Source: Nostoc linckia FACHB-104
GTDB taxonomy: Bacteria; Cyanobacteriota; Cyanobacteriia; Cyanobacteriales; Nostocaceae
Assembly: GCF_014696615.1 (NCBI RefSeq)
Contig: NZ_JACJQJ010000014.1
Span: 93,183-157,182 of the forward strand
Length of the DNA stretch: 64,000 bases
Direction of reading: 5' to 3'
Below the pieces are notes generated by a model. The model was not told the DNA's origin. It saw nothing but the letters and a program-made list of their open reading frames with translations, and searched no databases. The translations under genes and the position numbers were made by a program. Shown piece after piece: positions 8,726-17,603 of this stretch. Position 1 is the first letter of the stretch. Every line of letters begins with the position of its first letter.

Positions 8726-10011
8726 TGAACAAAATCAAATATCCGACTGTTGATTTATTTATCTATAATCTGGCAGATGTATCAGACAAAACCAAATATG
8801 AAAAATATTGGGAGGATTTAGCCGCCGACATTCAAAAACAGAAATTAGTTGAACCTAAACCATCTACCTCTAATGGTTATTTAGAGTTTAAAATTACTAG
8901 CCGCCAGATTGATGGCTCTTACAGTCGTTTTTCTATTTATGATACCTATTGTTTAAATTATAGTGCTTCTTGCGATCAGGAGTTTGAATTATCTCACGTA
9001 CCATCTATATTATTTGAACTAAAAAATTTGGCTTTACTGCCAACAGTGGGTAATTTACCACTAGGTCAACTCTCGGAAAATGGCTATCAGGGTCAAACTT
9101 TGATGGTGTCAGGTTGGACAGTTCCAGATAATAGCCAAATAGCTGAATCTGAAGCTATTGAGATTTATCAAGCTTTAGTTTCTGAAAAACATCAATATCA
9201 AAGCCAAGGTAATTTTTTAGGCGCTACTGTTTATGAAATGTGGCGTGGAAAAAATGAGTGGGAGGGGATAGAAAAAGATAGTCATGTAATTATTATCTTC
9301 TATCCTGATGAGCAAACCTTTATCAACGCCTCAAAAAATTATCAAACTCCTTGGCGAGATTTATTTCATTGGCGACATAAAATAATTTGGGCTTATCAAC
9401 AAGGTAAACAACTCAAACCAGAATTAGCTAAACCAATTCAGCACCAAACAGATATTACTGTTTTATCAACTAGTTTAGCCAAACAAGGTTTAGGTACACT
9501 CAAATCAGAATTAGAAGCAAATAGCGAAAAGCTAGCAAAATATATTCAAAATATAAATTTACTGCAAATTCAACAGCATACAGTAAAAATTAATTTAGAA
9601 AATTACAAAAGAAACTGTAATAAACATTTTAAAACAGCAGATTGGCTCAAGGATTTTAGCGAAGTAGCGGAAAAGAAATATAACGTGCAATTAGAAACAG
9701 ATTTTCTTAGCCTGAATGCAGGATTAGCCATGTTAGAAAACGTGACTAATACAATTCGCGGGATGGTGGAGATTGAGCAAACACAGCGCGATCGCAATCT
9801 TAGCAACACGGTGGCGATCGCAGGTGTCGGATTAGCCACTAGCCAAGTAGCATCTTCCATTATTCTTGCCCAAGATCCCCCACCCCCAGATATTCCCTTT
9901 TTCCAAACTCCGGCGTTTTGGTGGAGTCTGACAACTGGCGTAGTTGCTAGCCTCATTCTCTGGAGTATTCTGCGTTTGTATCGCCTGATTATCAACCGCT
10001 TTCGTAGTTAA
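8725..10011 (+). CDS. Unknown 428-residue protein with helical stalk and two C-terminal TM segments
   Basis: Not recognised. Residues 1-240 form a soluble alpha/beta-looking region rich in Trp, Tyr and Asn. Residues 245-350 look helical or coiled (GLGTLKSELEANSEKLAKY and onward). Two hydrophobic segments follow (about 365-385 and 398-418), separated by a PPPPDIPFF turn, and the protein ends in a basic tail (RLIINRFRS). No signal peptide, so the big N-terminal part should be cytoplasmic with a C-terminal membrane hairpin. It overlaps the previous gene by one base. Placed two genes after a CHAT peptidase, it could be a membrane effector released or triggered by cleavage; that is inference from layout only. 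Confidence 0.8.
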   Translation: MNKIKYPTVDLFIYNLADVSDKTKYEKYWEDLAADIQKQKLVEPKPSTSNGYLEFKITSRQIDGSYSRFSIYDTYCLNYSASCDQEFELSHVPSILFELKNLALLPTVGNLPLGQLSENGYQGQTLMVSGWTVPDNSQIAESEAIEIYQALVSEKHQYQSQGNFLGATVYEMWRGKNEWEGIEKDSHVIIIFYPDEQTFINASKNYQTPWRDLFHWRHKIIWAYQQGKQLKPELAKPIQHQTDITVLSTSLAKQGLGTLKSELEANSEKLAKYIQNINLLQIQQHTVKINLENYKRNCNKHFKTADWLKDFSEVAEKKYNVQLETDFLSLNAGLAMLENVTNTIRGMVEIEQTQRDRNLSNTVAIAGVGLATSQVASSIILAQDPPPPDIPFFQTPAFWWSLTTGVVASLILWSILRLYRLIINRFRS

Positions 10012-10014
10012 ATC

Positions 10015-10146
10015 ATACCCTTGGCAATACTTGTCGGTTAAGGGGAAAAAGGGGAATGGGTAAAGGGACAGAAAAAACCTTTAACCTTTTCCCCAAAACC
10101 AATTTTGAGTTCAAAACGCTTAACCGAGTAGTATTGATACCCTTGG
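10015..10146. mobile_element. MITE copy 2 (112 bp, 18-bp TIRs) with perfect 10-bp target duplication
   Basis: The element spans 10025-10136, in inverse orientation to copy 1. Ends are CAATACTTGTCGGTTAAG and CTTAACCGAGTAGTATTG. The direct repeat ATACCCTTGG lies at 10015-10024 and again at 10137-10146, a perfect 10-bp target-site duplication. It sits four bases after the stop of the 428-residue protein and upstream of rluD. The interior is a C/T-rich and G/A-rich inverted arrangement with no gene. Confidence 0.88.
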
Positions 10147-10209
10147 TGCTTTGGTTCGTTAAAATTAACTAGCAGCACTTCGAGACAGGGGAATTAATTT
10201 AGATAAACT

Positions 10210-11163
10210 GTGACCGAATTTAATTTACAAGTTGAAGAAAATAGCGAACGCCTTGATCGCTACCTTAGTCAAGAGTTACCAGATTTATCCCGTTCGCGTA
10301 TTCAACAGTTAATCGAACAGGGTAATGTGCAGCTGAATGGTAAAGTTTGCACATCGAAAAAAATTAATGTGAAAACAGGCGATCGCATTACTCTAGAAAT
10401 ACCAGAAGCTCAACCCCTACAACTACAAGCAGAAGATATTGCTTTAGATATTCTCTACGAAGATGACCAGCTACTTATTCTCAATAAACCCGCAGGCTTA
10501 GTTGTCCATCCTGCACCCGGTCATCCTGATGGAACTCTTGTTAATGCTTTATTAGCACATTGTCCCAATCTTCCGGGAATTGGAGGAGTACAACGGCCGG
10601 GAATTGTCCACCGACTAGATAAGGATACAACCGGTGCGATCGCGATCGCTAAAACAGATATCGCCTATCAACACCTACAAGCACAACTCCAAGCCAAAAC
10701 TGCAAGACGTGAATACTTGGGTGTAGTTTACGGTGCGCCAAAAGCCGAAAGTGGTGTGATAGATTTCCCGATTGGTCGCCACCGCCAAGACCGCAAAAAA
10801 ATGGCAGTGGTTCCTATTGAAGAAGGCGGACGTAATGCAATTACCCATTGGCAAGTCCAAGAACGTCTTGGTAATTACACATTAATTCACTTTCAACTCG
10901 AAACAGGACGCACCCATCAAATTCGCGTCCACAGCGCCAAAATTGGGCATCCCATAGTTGCTGACCCAGTTTATGCTTCTGGTCGTTCCATTGGGGTAAA
11001 TTTGCCTGGTCAAGCATTACACGCTTGGCGATTGAAGTTGCAGCATCCTATATCTGGAGATTTAATTGAGGTGACAGCCCCCCCACCCCAAACCTTTGTT
11101 ACTCTGCTAGAAGTTTTGCGGAGACGTTCTTTTAGTGGTGCTGAGTTGCAGAGACGCGATTAA
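10210..11163 (+). CDS. rluD: RluD-family 23S rRNA pseudouridine synthase
   Basis: 317 residues with an N-terminal S4 RNA-binding domain (about 12-75; LDRYLSQELPDLSRSRIQQLI) and a pseudouridine synthase catalytic domain (80-305). The catalytic motif is GIVHRLDKDTTG, with the essential Asp in HRLD; ILNKPAGLVVHP and ETGRTHQIRVH are also typical. Family members isomerise uridines in helix 69 of 23S rRNA. The start is GTG at 10210. The last few residues (LQRRD) and the stop are encoded by a repeat palindrome, so the native C-terminus was probably slightly different. MITE copy 2 sits just upstream. Confidence 0.93.
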   Translation: MTEFNLQVEENSERLDRYLSQELPDLSRSRIQQLIEQGNVQLNGKVCTSKKINVKTGDRITLEIPEAQPLQLQAEDIALDILYEDDQLLILNKPAGLVVHPAPGHPDGTLVNALLAHCPNLPGIGGVQRPGIVHRLDKDTTGAIAIAKTDIAYQHLQAQLQAKTARREYLGVVYGAPKAESGVIDFPIGRHRQDRKKMAVVPIEEGGRNAITHWQVQERLGNYTLIHFQLETGRTHQIRVHSAKIGHPIVADPVYASGRSIGVNLPGQALHAWRLKLQHPISGDLIEVTAPPPQTFVTLLEVLRRRSFSGAELQRRD

Positions 11164-11175
11164 TCGCGTCTGTAC
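11147..11175 (+). terminator. Repeat palindrome spanning the rluD stop codon
   Basis: GACGCGATTAATCGCGTC (11153-11170) is a perfect palindrome inside a longer inverted repeat (CAGAGACGCG... to ...CGCGTCTGTAC). It contains the TAA stop of rluD. It belongs to the widespread GTAGAGACG cyanobacterial hairpin family and may terminate transcription. Confidence 0.5.
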
Positions 11176-11493
11176 AAGAGGACGGGGGAGAAAGAGTTTT
11201 GTGGGTTGTTGCAAAGATGGGGAATTGATAACTAAACAGTTAAAAATAATATGAATTATGAATATGAATTATTAAATATTAAGTTATAAAATAAACCTTA
11301 AATTTTATGCTGTGAGACGTTTACCGTAATGCAACATTTTCACAAATTTGCTGCATTAAAAGTAGAGTTTAAGCATCTTACATAGGTTTGATATTTTAGG
11401 CTGTTGGCTTACTTTAAAATAAAGTGATGTTACACCTTTTCTTGAAAGTACGCATTACTATTGAAATCAAACAAGAGAAAATCGGTGTGTCAC
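11164..11493. other. Intergenic region upstream of thioredoxin
   Basis: Apart from the palindrome at its left edge, this AT-rich stretch shows no gene. It should hold the thioredoxin promoter, but I cannot place -10 or -35 boxes with confidence. Confidence 0.4.
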
Positions 11494-11811
11494 ATGGCTA
11501 CTAAAAAACAATTCAACAGCTTTGAAGAAATGCTGAGTGAGTCTGATGTACCTGTTTTGGTAGATTTTTATGCGGACTGGTGTGGCCCTTGTCAGATGAT
11601 GGTGCCAATTTTGGAACAAGTGAATGCCCAATTAAAAGACCGTCTAAGAATTGTCAAGATAGATACAGAGAAATATGCAGAGTTAGCAACCAAATATCAA
11701 ATTTACGCCCTACCCACCCTGATGTTGTTTAAGCAAGGTCAACCAGTAGACAAGATTGAAGGTGTAATGCAAGCACCGCAATTAGTGCAACGTCTGCAAA
11801 CTAAGCTTTAG
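11494..11811 (+). CDS. Thioredoxin, y-type-like (TrxQ-like)
   Basis: A 105-residue cytosolic thioredoxin with the active site WCGPC (in YADWCGPCQMMVP) and the cis-Pro loop ALPT. The start FNSFEEML, VKIDTEKYAELATKYQI and the ending IEGVMQAPQLVQRLQ resemble plant and cyanobacterial y-type thioredoxins more than m-type ones. It would reduce target disulfides with electrons from ferredoxin- or NADPH-thioredoxin reductase; y-types are linked to antioxidant enzymes such as peroxiredoxins. I chose ATG 11494 (MATKKQF) over the in-frame TTG at 11461, whose extra 11 residues are outside the fold. Convergent with prmA downstream. Confidence 0.9.
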   Translation: MATKKQFNSFEEMLSESDVPVLVDFYADWCGPCQMMVPILEQVNAQLKDRLRIVKIDTEKYAELATKYQIYALPTLMLFKQGQPVDKIEGVMQAPQLVQRLQTKL

Positions 11812-11813
11812 TT

Positions 11814-11922
11814 TAGGGCATGGGGCATGGGGCATGGGGCATTGGTAATAGGTAATGGTAATTGGGGTTTGTTATTTTTCCCCCTGCTCCCTGCTCCCCT
11901 GCTTTTTCCCAGTCCCCAATCC
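11814..11922. repeat. Short tandem repeat tract between convergent trx and prmA
   Basis: GGGCATGGGGCAT units, then GGTAATTGG, then CCCCTGCTCCCTG units. Heptanucleotide-type repeats; no gene. Confidence 0.6.
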
Positions 11923-12843
11923 CTAAGACCGTCGCACATTCAAGCAACACCATTCTTTTTTCTTCCACAAAGTAGCAATCACCCAGCCGTGTTGTTCTAA
12001 TGCATCAGCTACGGCTTTGGATTGCTCAAGTAAAATGCCGCTGAATATAGCCCAAGTGCTGGGTTTGGTAATCGCGGTGATTTCGGGAACTAATTCGATA
12101 ATTACATCAGCTAAAATGTTGCAGACGATGCCATCTACTGGTGCTTCAATCAGTTTTTTGAGGATGTCTACGCTGCCTTCTGCTGGGATCAAGCGTTTTG
12201 GGCTAATGTCGTTGAGGGCGCGATTGCTGAAGGTGGATTGCACTGCTAACGGGTCATTATCCACTGCATAGACTTTTTCTGCCCCTAGTAGGACTGCGCC
12301 AATAGAAAGAATGCCAGAACCACAACCAATATCGGCAATTATTATAGGTTGTTTCTCGGTTTCTGAATTTACAAATGATTTAGGTAATTCACTCAGCCGC
12401 ATTTCCAGAGATTCTAAGCATAACTGAGTTGTGGCATGGTTGCCTGTACCGAATGCTACACCAGGGTCGAGGCGAATTACTAAGCGGTCTGTGGACTCTG
12501 GGAATGGTAGCCAAGCCGGATTAATCAAAAAGCGATCGCCTATTTCTTCTGGTTGCCAATATTGCTTCCAGCTAGTGGCCCAATCTTCTTCATCAATTAA
12601 CTGCCAATTTAAAGTCGGCTCTGATAACTCTACACACAGAGCATCTTGACGTAGCCACAACGATAGCGCCGCCAAATCTAACAAGTCTACCTGAAATTCT
12701 GGTAAATAAGCCCTGACGAGTGAAGACTTGCCTTTACTTTCAATTGCTGTTCCACGACAGCCAAAATTTTCCAGTCGCCAAAAGATTGTATCTTCTAGGT
12801 CTGGTTCACATAATATCTGTAGTTCCCACCAGGTGTTTGCCAT
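11923..12843 (-). CDS. prmA: Ribosomal protein L11 methyltransferase
   Basis: 306 residues. The N-terminal L11-recognition domain covers about 1-110 and the class I SAM-dependent methyltransferase about 120-306. Motifs: [15 protein letters not shown], the SAM-binding glycine loop [14 protein letters not shown], the acidic loop AVDNDPLAV and the catalytic-loop VCNILADVI. It trimethylates L11 on the large ribosomal subunit. The start at ATG 12843 gives the usual length. The gene lies on the same strand as serA, about 105 bp downstream of it, with an ACTCAGCACT-type tandem repeat tract between them. Confidence 0.95.
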   Translation of the reverse strand: MANTWWELQILCEPDLEDTIFWRLENFGCRGTAIESKGKSSLVRAYLPEFQVDLLDLAALSLWLRQDALCVELSEPTLNWQLIDEEDWATSWKQYWQPEEIGDRFLINPAWLPFPESTDRLVIRLDPGVAFGTGNHATTQLCLESLEMRLSELPKSFVNSETEKQPIIIADIGCGSGILSIGAVLLGAEKVYAVDNDPLAVQSTFSNRALNDISPKRLIPAEGSVDILKKLIEAPVDGIVCNILADVIIELVPEITAITKPSTWAIFSGILLEQSKAVADALEQHGWVIATLWKKKEWCCLNVRRS

Positions 12844-12947
12844 CTTTTCAGTACTGAGTTCTGAGTGCTGAGTGCTGAGTAATTCGTAAGTAGAAAGGAA
12901 GTATTAAATCTTCATACTCAGAACTCGCTACTCAGCACTCAGCACTT
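12844..12947. repeat. Inverted short repeats between prmA and serA (GTGCTGAGT units)
   Basis: GAGTTCTGAGTGCTGAGTGCTGAG on one side and CTCAGAACTCGCTACTCAGC on the other form an imperfect inverted repeat built from 7-8-bp units. It may fold after serA and reduce read-through into prmA. Confidence 0.55.
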
Positions 12948-14528
12948 TTATAGTGTTACTGTATATGCGTCCCGAATGCCTGGTACTTTGGTAATCTCAT
13001 CTAAAATGCCCTCTGGTAAGGGATCATCGATGCTGAGAGCCATGACTGCATCACCACGGACGATTTTGCGACCTACCTGCATACTGGCAATGTTGACATT
13101 AAAACTGCCCAGTAGGGAACCGAGTTTACCAATGATACCCGGCATATCGCGGTGCAGGGTAAACAGCATATATTTGCTGGGGGGGACATTAATGGGGAAA
13201 CCATCAACGTCAGTTAGGTGAATTTCTTTGTCACCTAACAAAGCACCGGTAACAGAGTGAGTTCCTAAAGTGCCTGTAGCTTCTAAATGCAAGGAACCTG
13301 CATAGTCACGTACAGAAGCATCTCTGGTTTCAATCACCCGGATTCCCCGTTCTTTAGCCTCAATGCTGGCATTAACGTAATTTACTCGTTCCCGCAGTGC
13401 TTGGTATAGAAGTCCTTTTAGGGATGCTACCACTAAAGGCTGACTTTTGTTAGTTGCCAGTTCGCCTTGCAGTCTAATGTTGAGTAATTCTACTCGACCG
13501 CCTGCTAGCTGTCCTACGAGGTTACCCAAGGTTTCTGCTAGCTGCATATAGGGTTTGAGTTCTTCCAAGACATCGGGGCCGAGTCCGGGAATGTTCACCG
13601 CTGAACGTGCGGGGAGTCCTAAGAGGACATCGCGGATTTGTTCAGCCACATCAATTGCCACATTTACTTGCGCTTCTGCAGTGGATGCTCCCAAGTGGGG
13701 GGTGAGGATCATTTCTTTACCGAGCGATCGCAAATCCGATTCGCCTAACGGTTCAGACTCGAATACATCTAAGGCTGCACCAGCTATTTTACCTTCTTTG
13801 ATTGCCGCCGCTAAAGCTGCTTCATCAATGATGCCACCACGGGCACAGTTAATAATCCGGGCAGTTGGTTTCATCTTTGCCAGGGTTTTGGCATTGATTA
13901 AATGGGCTGTTTCTGAGGTTTTGGGGATGTGTAAGGTGATGTAGTCTGCTTGCTGGATCAGCAAATCTAAATCAACTAATTGACATCCAATTTGTTCGGC
14001 GCGATCAGTGGAGATGAAGGGATCGTAACCTAGCAATTTCATTCCCATTGCCTTAGCTACAGCCGCGACGTGGGAACCAATTTTACCCAACCCAACAATA
14101 CCGAGAGTTTTTTTGTAAACTTCCGCGCCGACAAAAGTTTTGCGATCCCACTCACCTTTTTTCACCGAGACATTCGCATCGGGGATGTGACGAGACAAAG
14201 CCAACATCATGGCGATCGCATGTTCGGCTGCTGCGATCGTGTTACCTTCAGGAGAATTGACAACCACAATCCCGTGGCGTGTGGCAGCGGGGACATCCAC
14301 GTTATCCACACCCACACCAGCACGACCGATAATTTTTAACTGCGTGCCGGCTTCAATAATTTCTTGGGTGACGCGTGTACCCGAACGAATCATCAGCGCG
14401 TCGTACTCACCAATAATTTCTATCAGTTCTGCTGGTTTTAAACCTGTTTTGACATCAACCGTTGCTACTTGCGAGAGAATGTCAATTCCAGCCTGGTCAA
14501 TAGGATCGGAGACAAGAACCTTGGACAT
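12948..14528 (-). CDS. serA: D-3-phosphoglycerate dehydrogenase
   Basis: 526 residues, the long form with an intervening domain and a C-terminal ACT domain. First enzyme of the phosphorylated serine pathway, oxidising 3-phosphoglycerate with NAD+. The NAD-binding loop GLGKIGSHVA, catalytic Arg in INCARGGIIDE, Glu in DVFESEPL and His in LTPHLGAS are all present in the first 300 residues. The ACT domain (about 450-526; MPGIIGKLGSLLGSFNVNIASMQVGR) normally senses serine. The ATG at 14528 gives the standard MSKVLVSDPID start. Nothing odd. Confidence 0.97.
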   Translation of the reverse strand: MSKVLVSDPIDQAGIDILSQVATVDVKTGLKPAELIEIIGEYDALMIRSGTRVTQEIIEAGTQLKIIGRAGVGVDNVDVPAATRHGIVVVNSPEGNTIAAAEHAIAMMLALSRHIPDANVSVKKGEWDRKTFVGAEVYKKTLGIVGLGKIGSHVAAVAKAMGMKLLGYDPFISTDRAEQIGCQLVDLDLLIQQADYITLHIPKTSETAHLINAKTLAKMKPTARIINCARGGIIDEAALAAAIKEGKIAGAALDVFESEPLGESDLRSLGKEMILTPHLGASTAEAQVNVAIDVAEQIRDVLLGLPARSAVNIPGLGPDVLEELKPYMQLAETLGNLVGQLAGGRVELLNIRLQGELATNKSQPLVVASLKGLLYQALRERVNYVNASIEAKERGIRVIETRDASVRDYAGSLHLEATGTLGTHSVTGALLGDKEIHLTDVDGFPINVPPSKYMLFTLHRDMPGIIGKLGSLLGSFNVNIASMQVGRKIVRGDAVMALSIDDPLPEGILDEITKVPGIRDAYTVTL

Positions 14529-15143
14529 GATTACTTTGTTTAAAGCTACAAGTTTTGCTGCACAAGACTTTTTAGTTTAGTCTTTATCCGTTGCAATTCA
14601 GCAAAAATTCTTTATTGTAATATCAACTTATCCTTACACTGACACCTCGCACTGAGGGTATGTATCAGTTACAAGGGAGATATGGCGCTGCTGCCAAATG
14701 TGCTAAGTGCTGAGTTGCAAGTCAGAATATACTCTTCTAACTACACCTCTGCTTCTGTTTTCTCACCTTGTCCCTTGTTGATGCTAGGTGCTGAGTTTCA
14801 GAATTTGAATTGATTGTTACTGCCTCCTATATTTGAATATCAGTGACTGTTCGTGTCACCTTTGGGTAAATATAAACCATGAATAGGGGACAGTATAGAT
14901 ATATTTATTAATCGTTAAGAGTTATCTGTATTTCTTTGGCGGTACGCATTGGCTAAGGAATATCACTTGCGGTTGAATTCATGCACAGCAACACAGTACT
15001 GCTGAGTATCACTTTATCACTATCAATGTGGTGCGTAGGCGTAGCCCTTTCTATGGATGAATTTGACTGAATTTAGCGGGAGTTAATCCCCGACTTTTTC
15101 AAAAATTGGGGATCTGCACAGCAACGTTTGCTTAAGTGTGCCA
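14529..15143. other. Intergenic region, about 0.6 kb
   Basis: No gene seen. A short inverted repeat, ATCCCC (15086-15091) with GGGGAT (about 15108-15113) around a T-rich and A-rich centre, precedes the kinase-gene 3' end. The GCGTAGGCGTAGCCC block at about 15035 is a common cyanobacterial repeat. Confidence 0.45.
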
Positions 15144-17192
15144 CTATTTCGGGACTCGCCAAATTTTAACTGTCTTATCCTTACTCCCACTCACTAGAGT
15201 CTTACCATCTGGACTTATGGCTACGGTATAAACTAAATCACTATGCCCAGTTAGAGTAGTTTTTAAGGCTCCAGTTTGTAAGTTCCAAATTTTAATAGTA
15301 TTATCCCAACTGCCACTAGCAAGAGTCTGCCCATCCGGGGTAATTGCTACGGAACTCACTGCATAGCGGTGTTCAGTGAGGGTATTTTTTAACTCCCCAG
15401 TTTGTAGATTCCAAATCTTAATTGTTCTGTCGTAACTTCCACTAGCTAAAGTCTTCCCATCTGGGCTAACTGCGACAGCAAAGATGACATCTTTATGACC
15501 AGTAAGAGTATTTTTTAAATCCCCAGTTTGCAGATTCCAAATTTTGATAGTGCTGTCTGCACTCCCACTTGCTAGAGTTTGCCCATCTGAACTAATCGCA
15601 AGAGCCATCACTGGTTTATTGTGTCCGTTGAGAGTATTTTTCAACTCTCCAGTTTGTAAATTCCAAATCTTGATTTTATTGTCTCCATCACCACTTAATA
15701 GACTTTGTCCATCTGGACTAATAACAACCGAATTAACCCTTGCCTCACTTCTTGGAAGAGTTGCTTTCAATGTACCTGTAGGCAAATTCCAAATTTTGAT
15801 AGTGCCGTCTTTGCTAGCACTAACTACGGTTTTACCATCAGGGCTAATAGCAACAGAATTAACTACATCAGAATGTAGTCTAAGAGTTGTTTTTAACGCG
15901 CCAGTTTTTAGGTTCCAAATATTAATGCTTTTATCAGCACTGCCACTAACTAACGTTTCACCATCGGCACTAATAACTAGAGAATTAACCCACTCAGTAT
16001 GAGCAGTCAAACTATTAGCTAATGCGAGTTTTTCGTAAGCAACTGTATGAGCTACTAGAGGTTTACGTATTTGCCAAACTCCATATCCTCCCAAACTTAG
16101 TAATAAAATAGCGCCACTTAGCAACAATGGTATTTTGAACTGCTGTTTTGGTTTAGCTAAATCTACTACTGTTGGAGAAGTTATTTCCCCTTTCCTCTTG
16201 ATTGATACTAGCGGTTGATAGGCTACAGTTGGCGGAAGTTGCGGTGGTGTGGATACTGGCCGATGATGAGCCACTGTAGCTGGCATATCTAAAAGGAAAT
16301 TTACATCATTAATATCTTGTAATACTGCTTCTGCTGATTGATATCTTTCCTCATCGTTTGGTTGTAGTAACTTATCTAAAATCATCGCCAATTGTGGACT
16401 GACTGATTGCTGCAAATGCTGTCGCCAATTAGCTACCCAACCATAGCCTTGTTGCTTCCATAATTCCCAAGGCGCAACACCAGTTAAAAGATGAAAGCAA
16501 GTAGCACCTAAACTGTATAAATCACTAGCTGGATATACTTGTCCATCTTGCATTTGTTCTAAGGGAGCATAACCAAAAGAACCGATGGTTGTTCCTTGTT
16601 GAGTCATGACAGTTTCACTCAACTGTTTAGAAGCACCGAAATCTATCAGAATGATATTTCCCTTTGTAGCTGATGATTTACGCCGAAGAATATTTTGTGG
16701 CTTGATATCTCGGTGAATTACCTTTTGTTGGTGAACTGTTGTCAGAATATTTAATAACTCAAGCAATAATTCTCGAATTTTTTGCTCATTAAAAGTACCT
16801 TGCTGTTGTAATTCATCAAGTAAATTCTCTCCATCAATAAACTGCTGCACTAAATACAAACGCTGATTCTGTTCAAAATATGCCAATAGCGTTGGGATTT
16901 GGGGATGTTCTCCTAATTGTTGCAAACGCCTTGCTTCTTGCTCAAATAATTCTGTTGCCTTTTGTAATGCGCCGGTTCCCTGTATCTGCGGTGCAAATTG
17001 CTTAATTACACAGAGTTCATTAAACTTTTCAACGTCTTCAGCCAGGTAAGTTTTACCGAATCCTCCGCTACCAATTACACGGATAGGACGATAGTGTCGT
17101 AATACAACCAAAGGAACGCCACAGTTTGAACAAAACTCTGTACCATCCGGGTTTGGAGGATTATGGCAAGAAGAATTGAGGCAACATATCAT
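15144..17192 (-). CDS. Serine/threonine protein kinase with C-terminal WD40 propeller
   Basis: 682 residues. A four-Cys zinc-ribbon-like start (CCLNSSC...FCSNC, 1-25) precedes a Hanks-type kinase domain (about 33-300) with glycine loop GSGGFGKTY, Lys in CVIKQF, catalytic HRDIKPQNIL and Mg-binding DFGASKQL. One membrane segment follows at about 352-372 (LLLSGAILLLSLGGYGVW). Seven WD40 repeats (395-682; SPDGKTLASGSxDxTIKIWNL) should form a complete periplasm-facing propeller. This architecture is common in filamentous cyanobacteria; ligand and targets are unknown. All catalytic residues are intact. No regulatory partner is adjacent. Confidence 0.95.
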   Translation of the reverse strand: MICCLNSSCHNPPNPDGTEFCSNCGVPLVVLRHYRPIRVIGSGGFGKTYLAEDVEKFNELCVIKQFAPQIQGTGALQKATELFEQEARRLQQLGEHPQIPTLLAYFEQNQRLYLVQQFIDGENLLDELQQQGTFNEQKIRELLLELLNILTTVHQQKVIHRDIKPQNILRRKSSATKGNIILIDFGASKQLSETVMTQQGTTIGSFGYAPLEQMQDGQVYPASDLYSLGATCFHLLTGVAPWELWKQQGYGWVANWRQHLQQSVSPQLAMILDKLLQPNDEERYQSAEAVLQDINDVNFLLDMPATVAHHRPVSTPPQLPPTVAYQPLVSIKRKGEITSPTVVDLAKPKQQFKIPLLLSGAILLLSLGGYGVWQIRKPLVAHTVAYEKLALANSLTAHTEWVNSLVISADGETLVSGSADKSINIWNLKTGALKTTLRLHSDVVNSVAISPDGKTVVSASKDGTIKIWNLPTGTLKATLPRSEARVNSVVISPDGQSLLSGDGDNKIKIWNLQTGELKNTLNGHNKPVMALAISSDGQTLASGSADSTIKIWNLQTGDLKNTLTGHKDVIFAVAVSPDGKTLASGSYDRTIKIWNLQTGELKNTLTEHRYAVSSVAITPDGQTLASGSWDNTIKIWNLQTGALKTTLTGHSDLVYTVAISPDGKTLVSGSKDKTVKIWRVPK

Positions 17193-17411
17193 ACACGTAA
17201 GTTTAAGGTCACATGGAGTAATTATCGCTTACGCATTAGGGGAATGGAAAACAAGGGTACAAGGGGAATTATTTAATACTCAGTATGTCAAGTTGAAATT
17301 TTTCTTTACTCCCCTGTCTGCATAGCGATTGGTTATTTTTTTAATTGGAAGCTTCTAGCCCCTCACCCCTACAAATCGCTATAATTCTTGTGAGTTTTGG
17401 GAAAATCAGCC

Positions 17412-17579
17412 ATGTTAAACGACAACCTGCCGAGGTACTTGCCTTCTGCTGAAGAATTGCCCGACTCTGACGATACACCTGTGGATAATGAACTGCAAGA
17501 ATTAATACCAGGCTTATTAAAAGCAATACTGCTAGCAGAAAGATTAAGAGCGCTGGGTATAGATCCTGATGAGCAATGA
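17412..17579 (+). pseudogene. Internally deleted Uma2-family nuclease relic
   Basis: 55 codons. The first about 43 residues (LPRYLPSAEELPDSDDTPV, then NELQELIPGLLKAILLA) match the N-terminus of a Uma2/DUF820 protein as I remember the family. The last 13 (AERLRALGIDPDEQ) match the usual far C-terminus of Uma2 proteins with long RAEAE-rich tails. The whole PD-(D/E)xK core between them is gone, yet the frame is preserved, so it looks like a single in-frame deletion. It cannot be a nuclease. A separate, full-length Uma2 gene lies at 38330. Confidence 0.6.
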
Positions 17580-17603
17580 CTATTACCAATTACTAATTAC
17601 CAA

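Noticed and set aside
8725..10011. Bacterial gasdermin or CorA channel as identity of the 428-residue protein
   Set aside because: The protein ends in two membrane helices, unlike gasdermins, and I see no GMN motif of CorA; only the general stalk-and-hairpin layout is similar.
13555..13944. 129-codon plus-strand frame opposite serA
   Set aside because: Antisense to a fully conserved enzyme gene; a shadow frame.
17341..17589. 82-codon minus-strand frame over the Uma2 relic
   Set aside because: It overlaps the relic completely, starts inside a repeat and has no homology I recognise.
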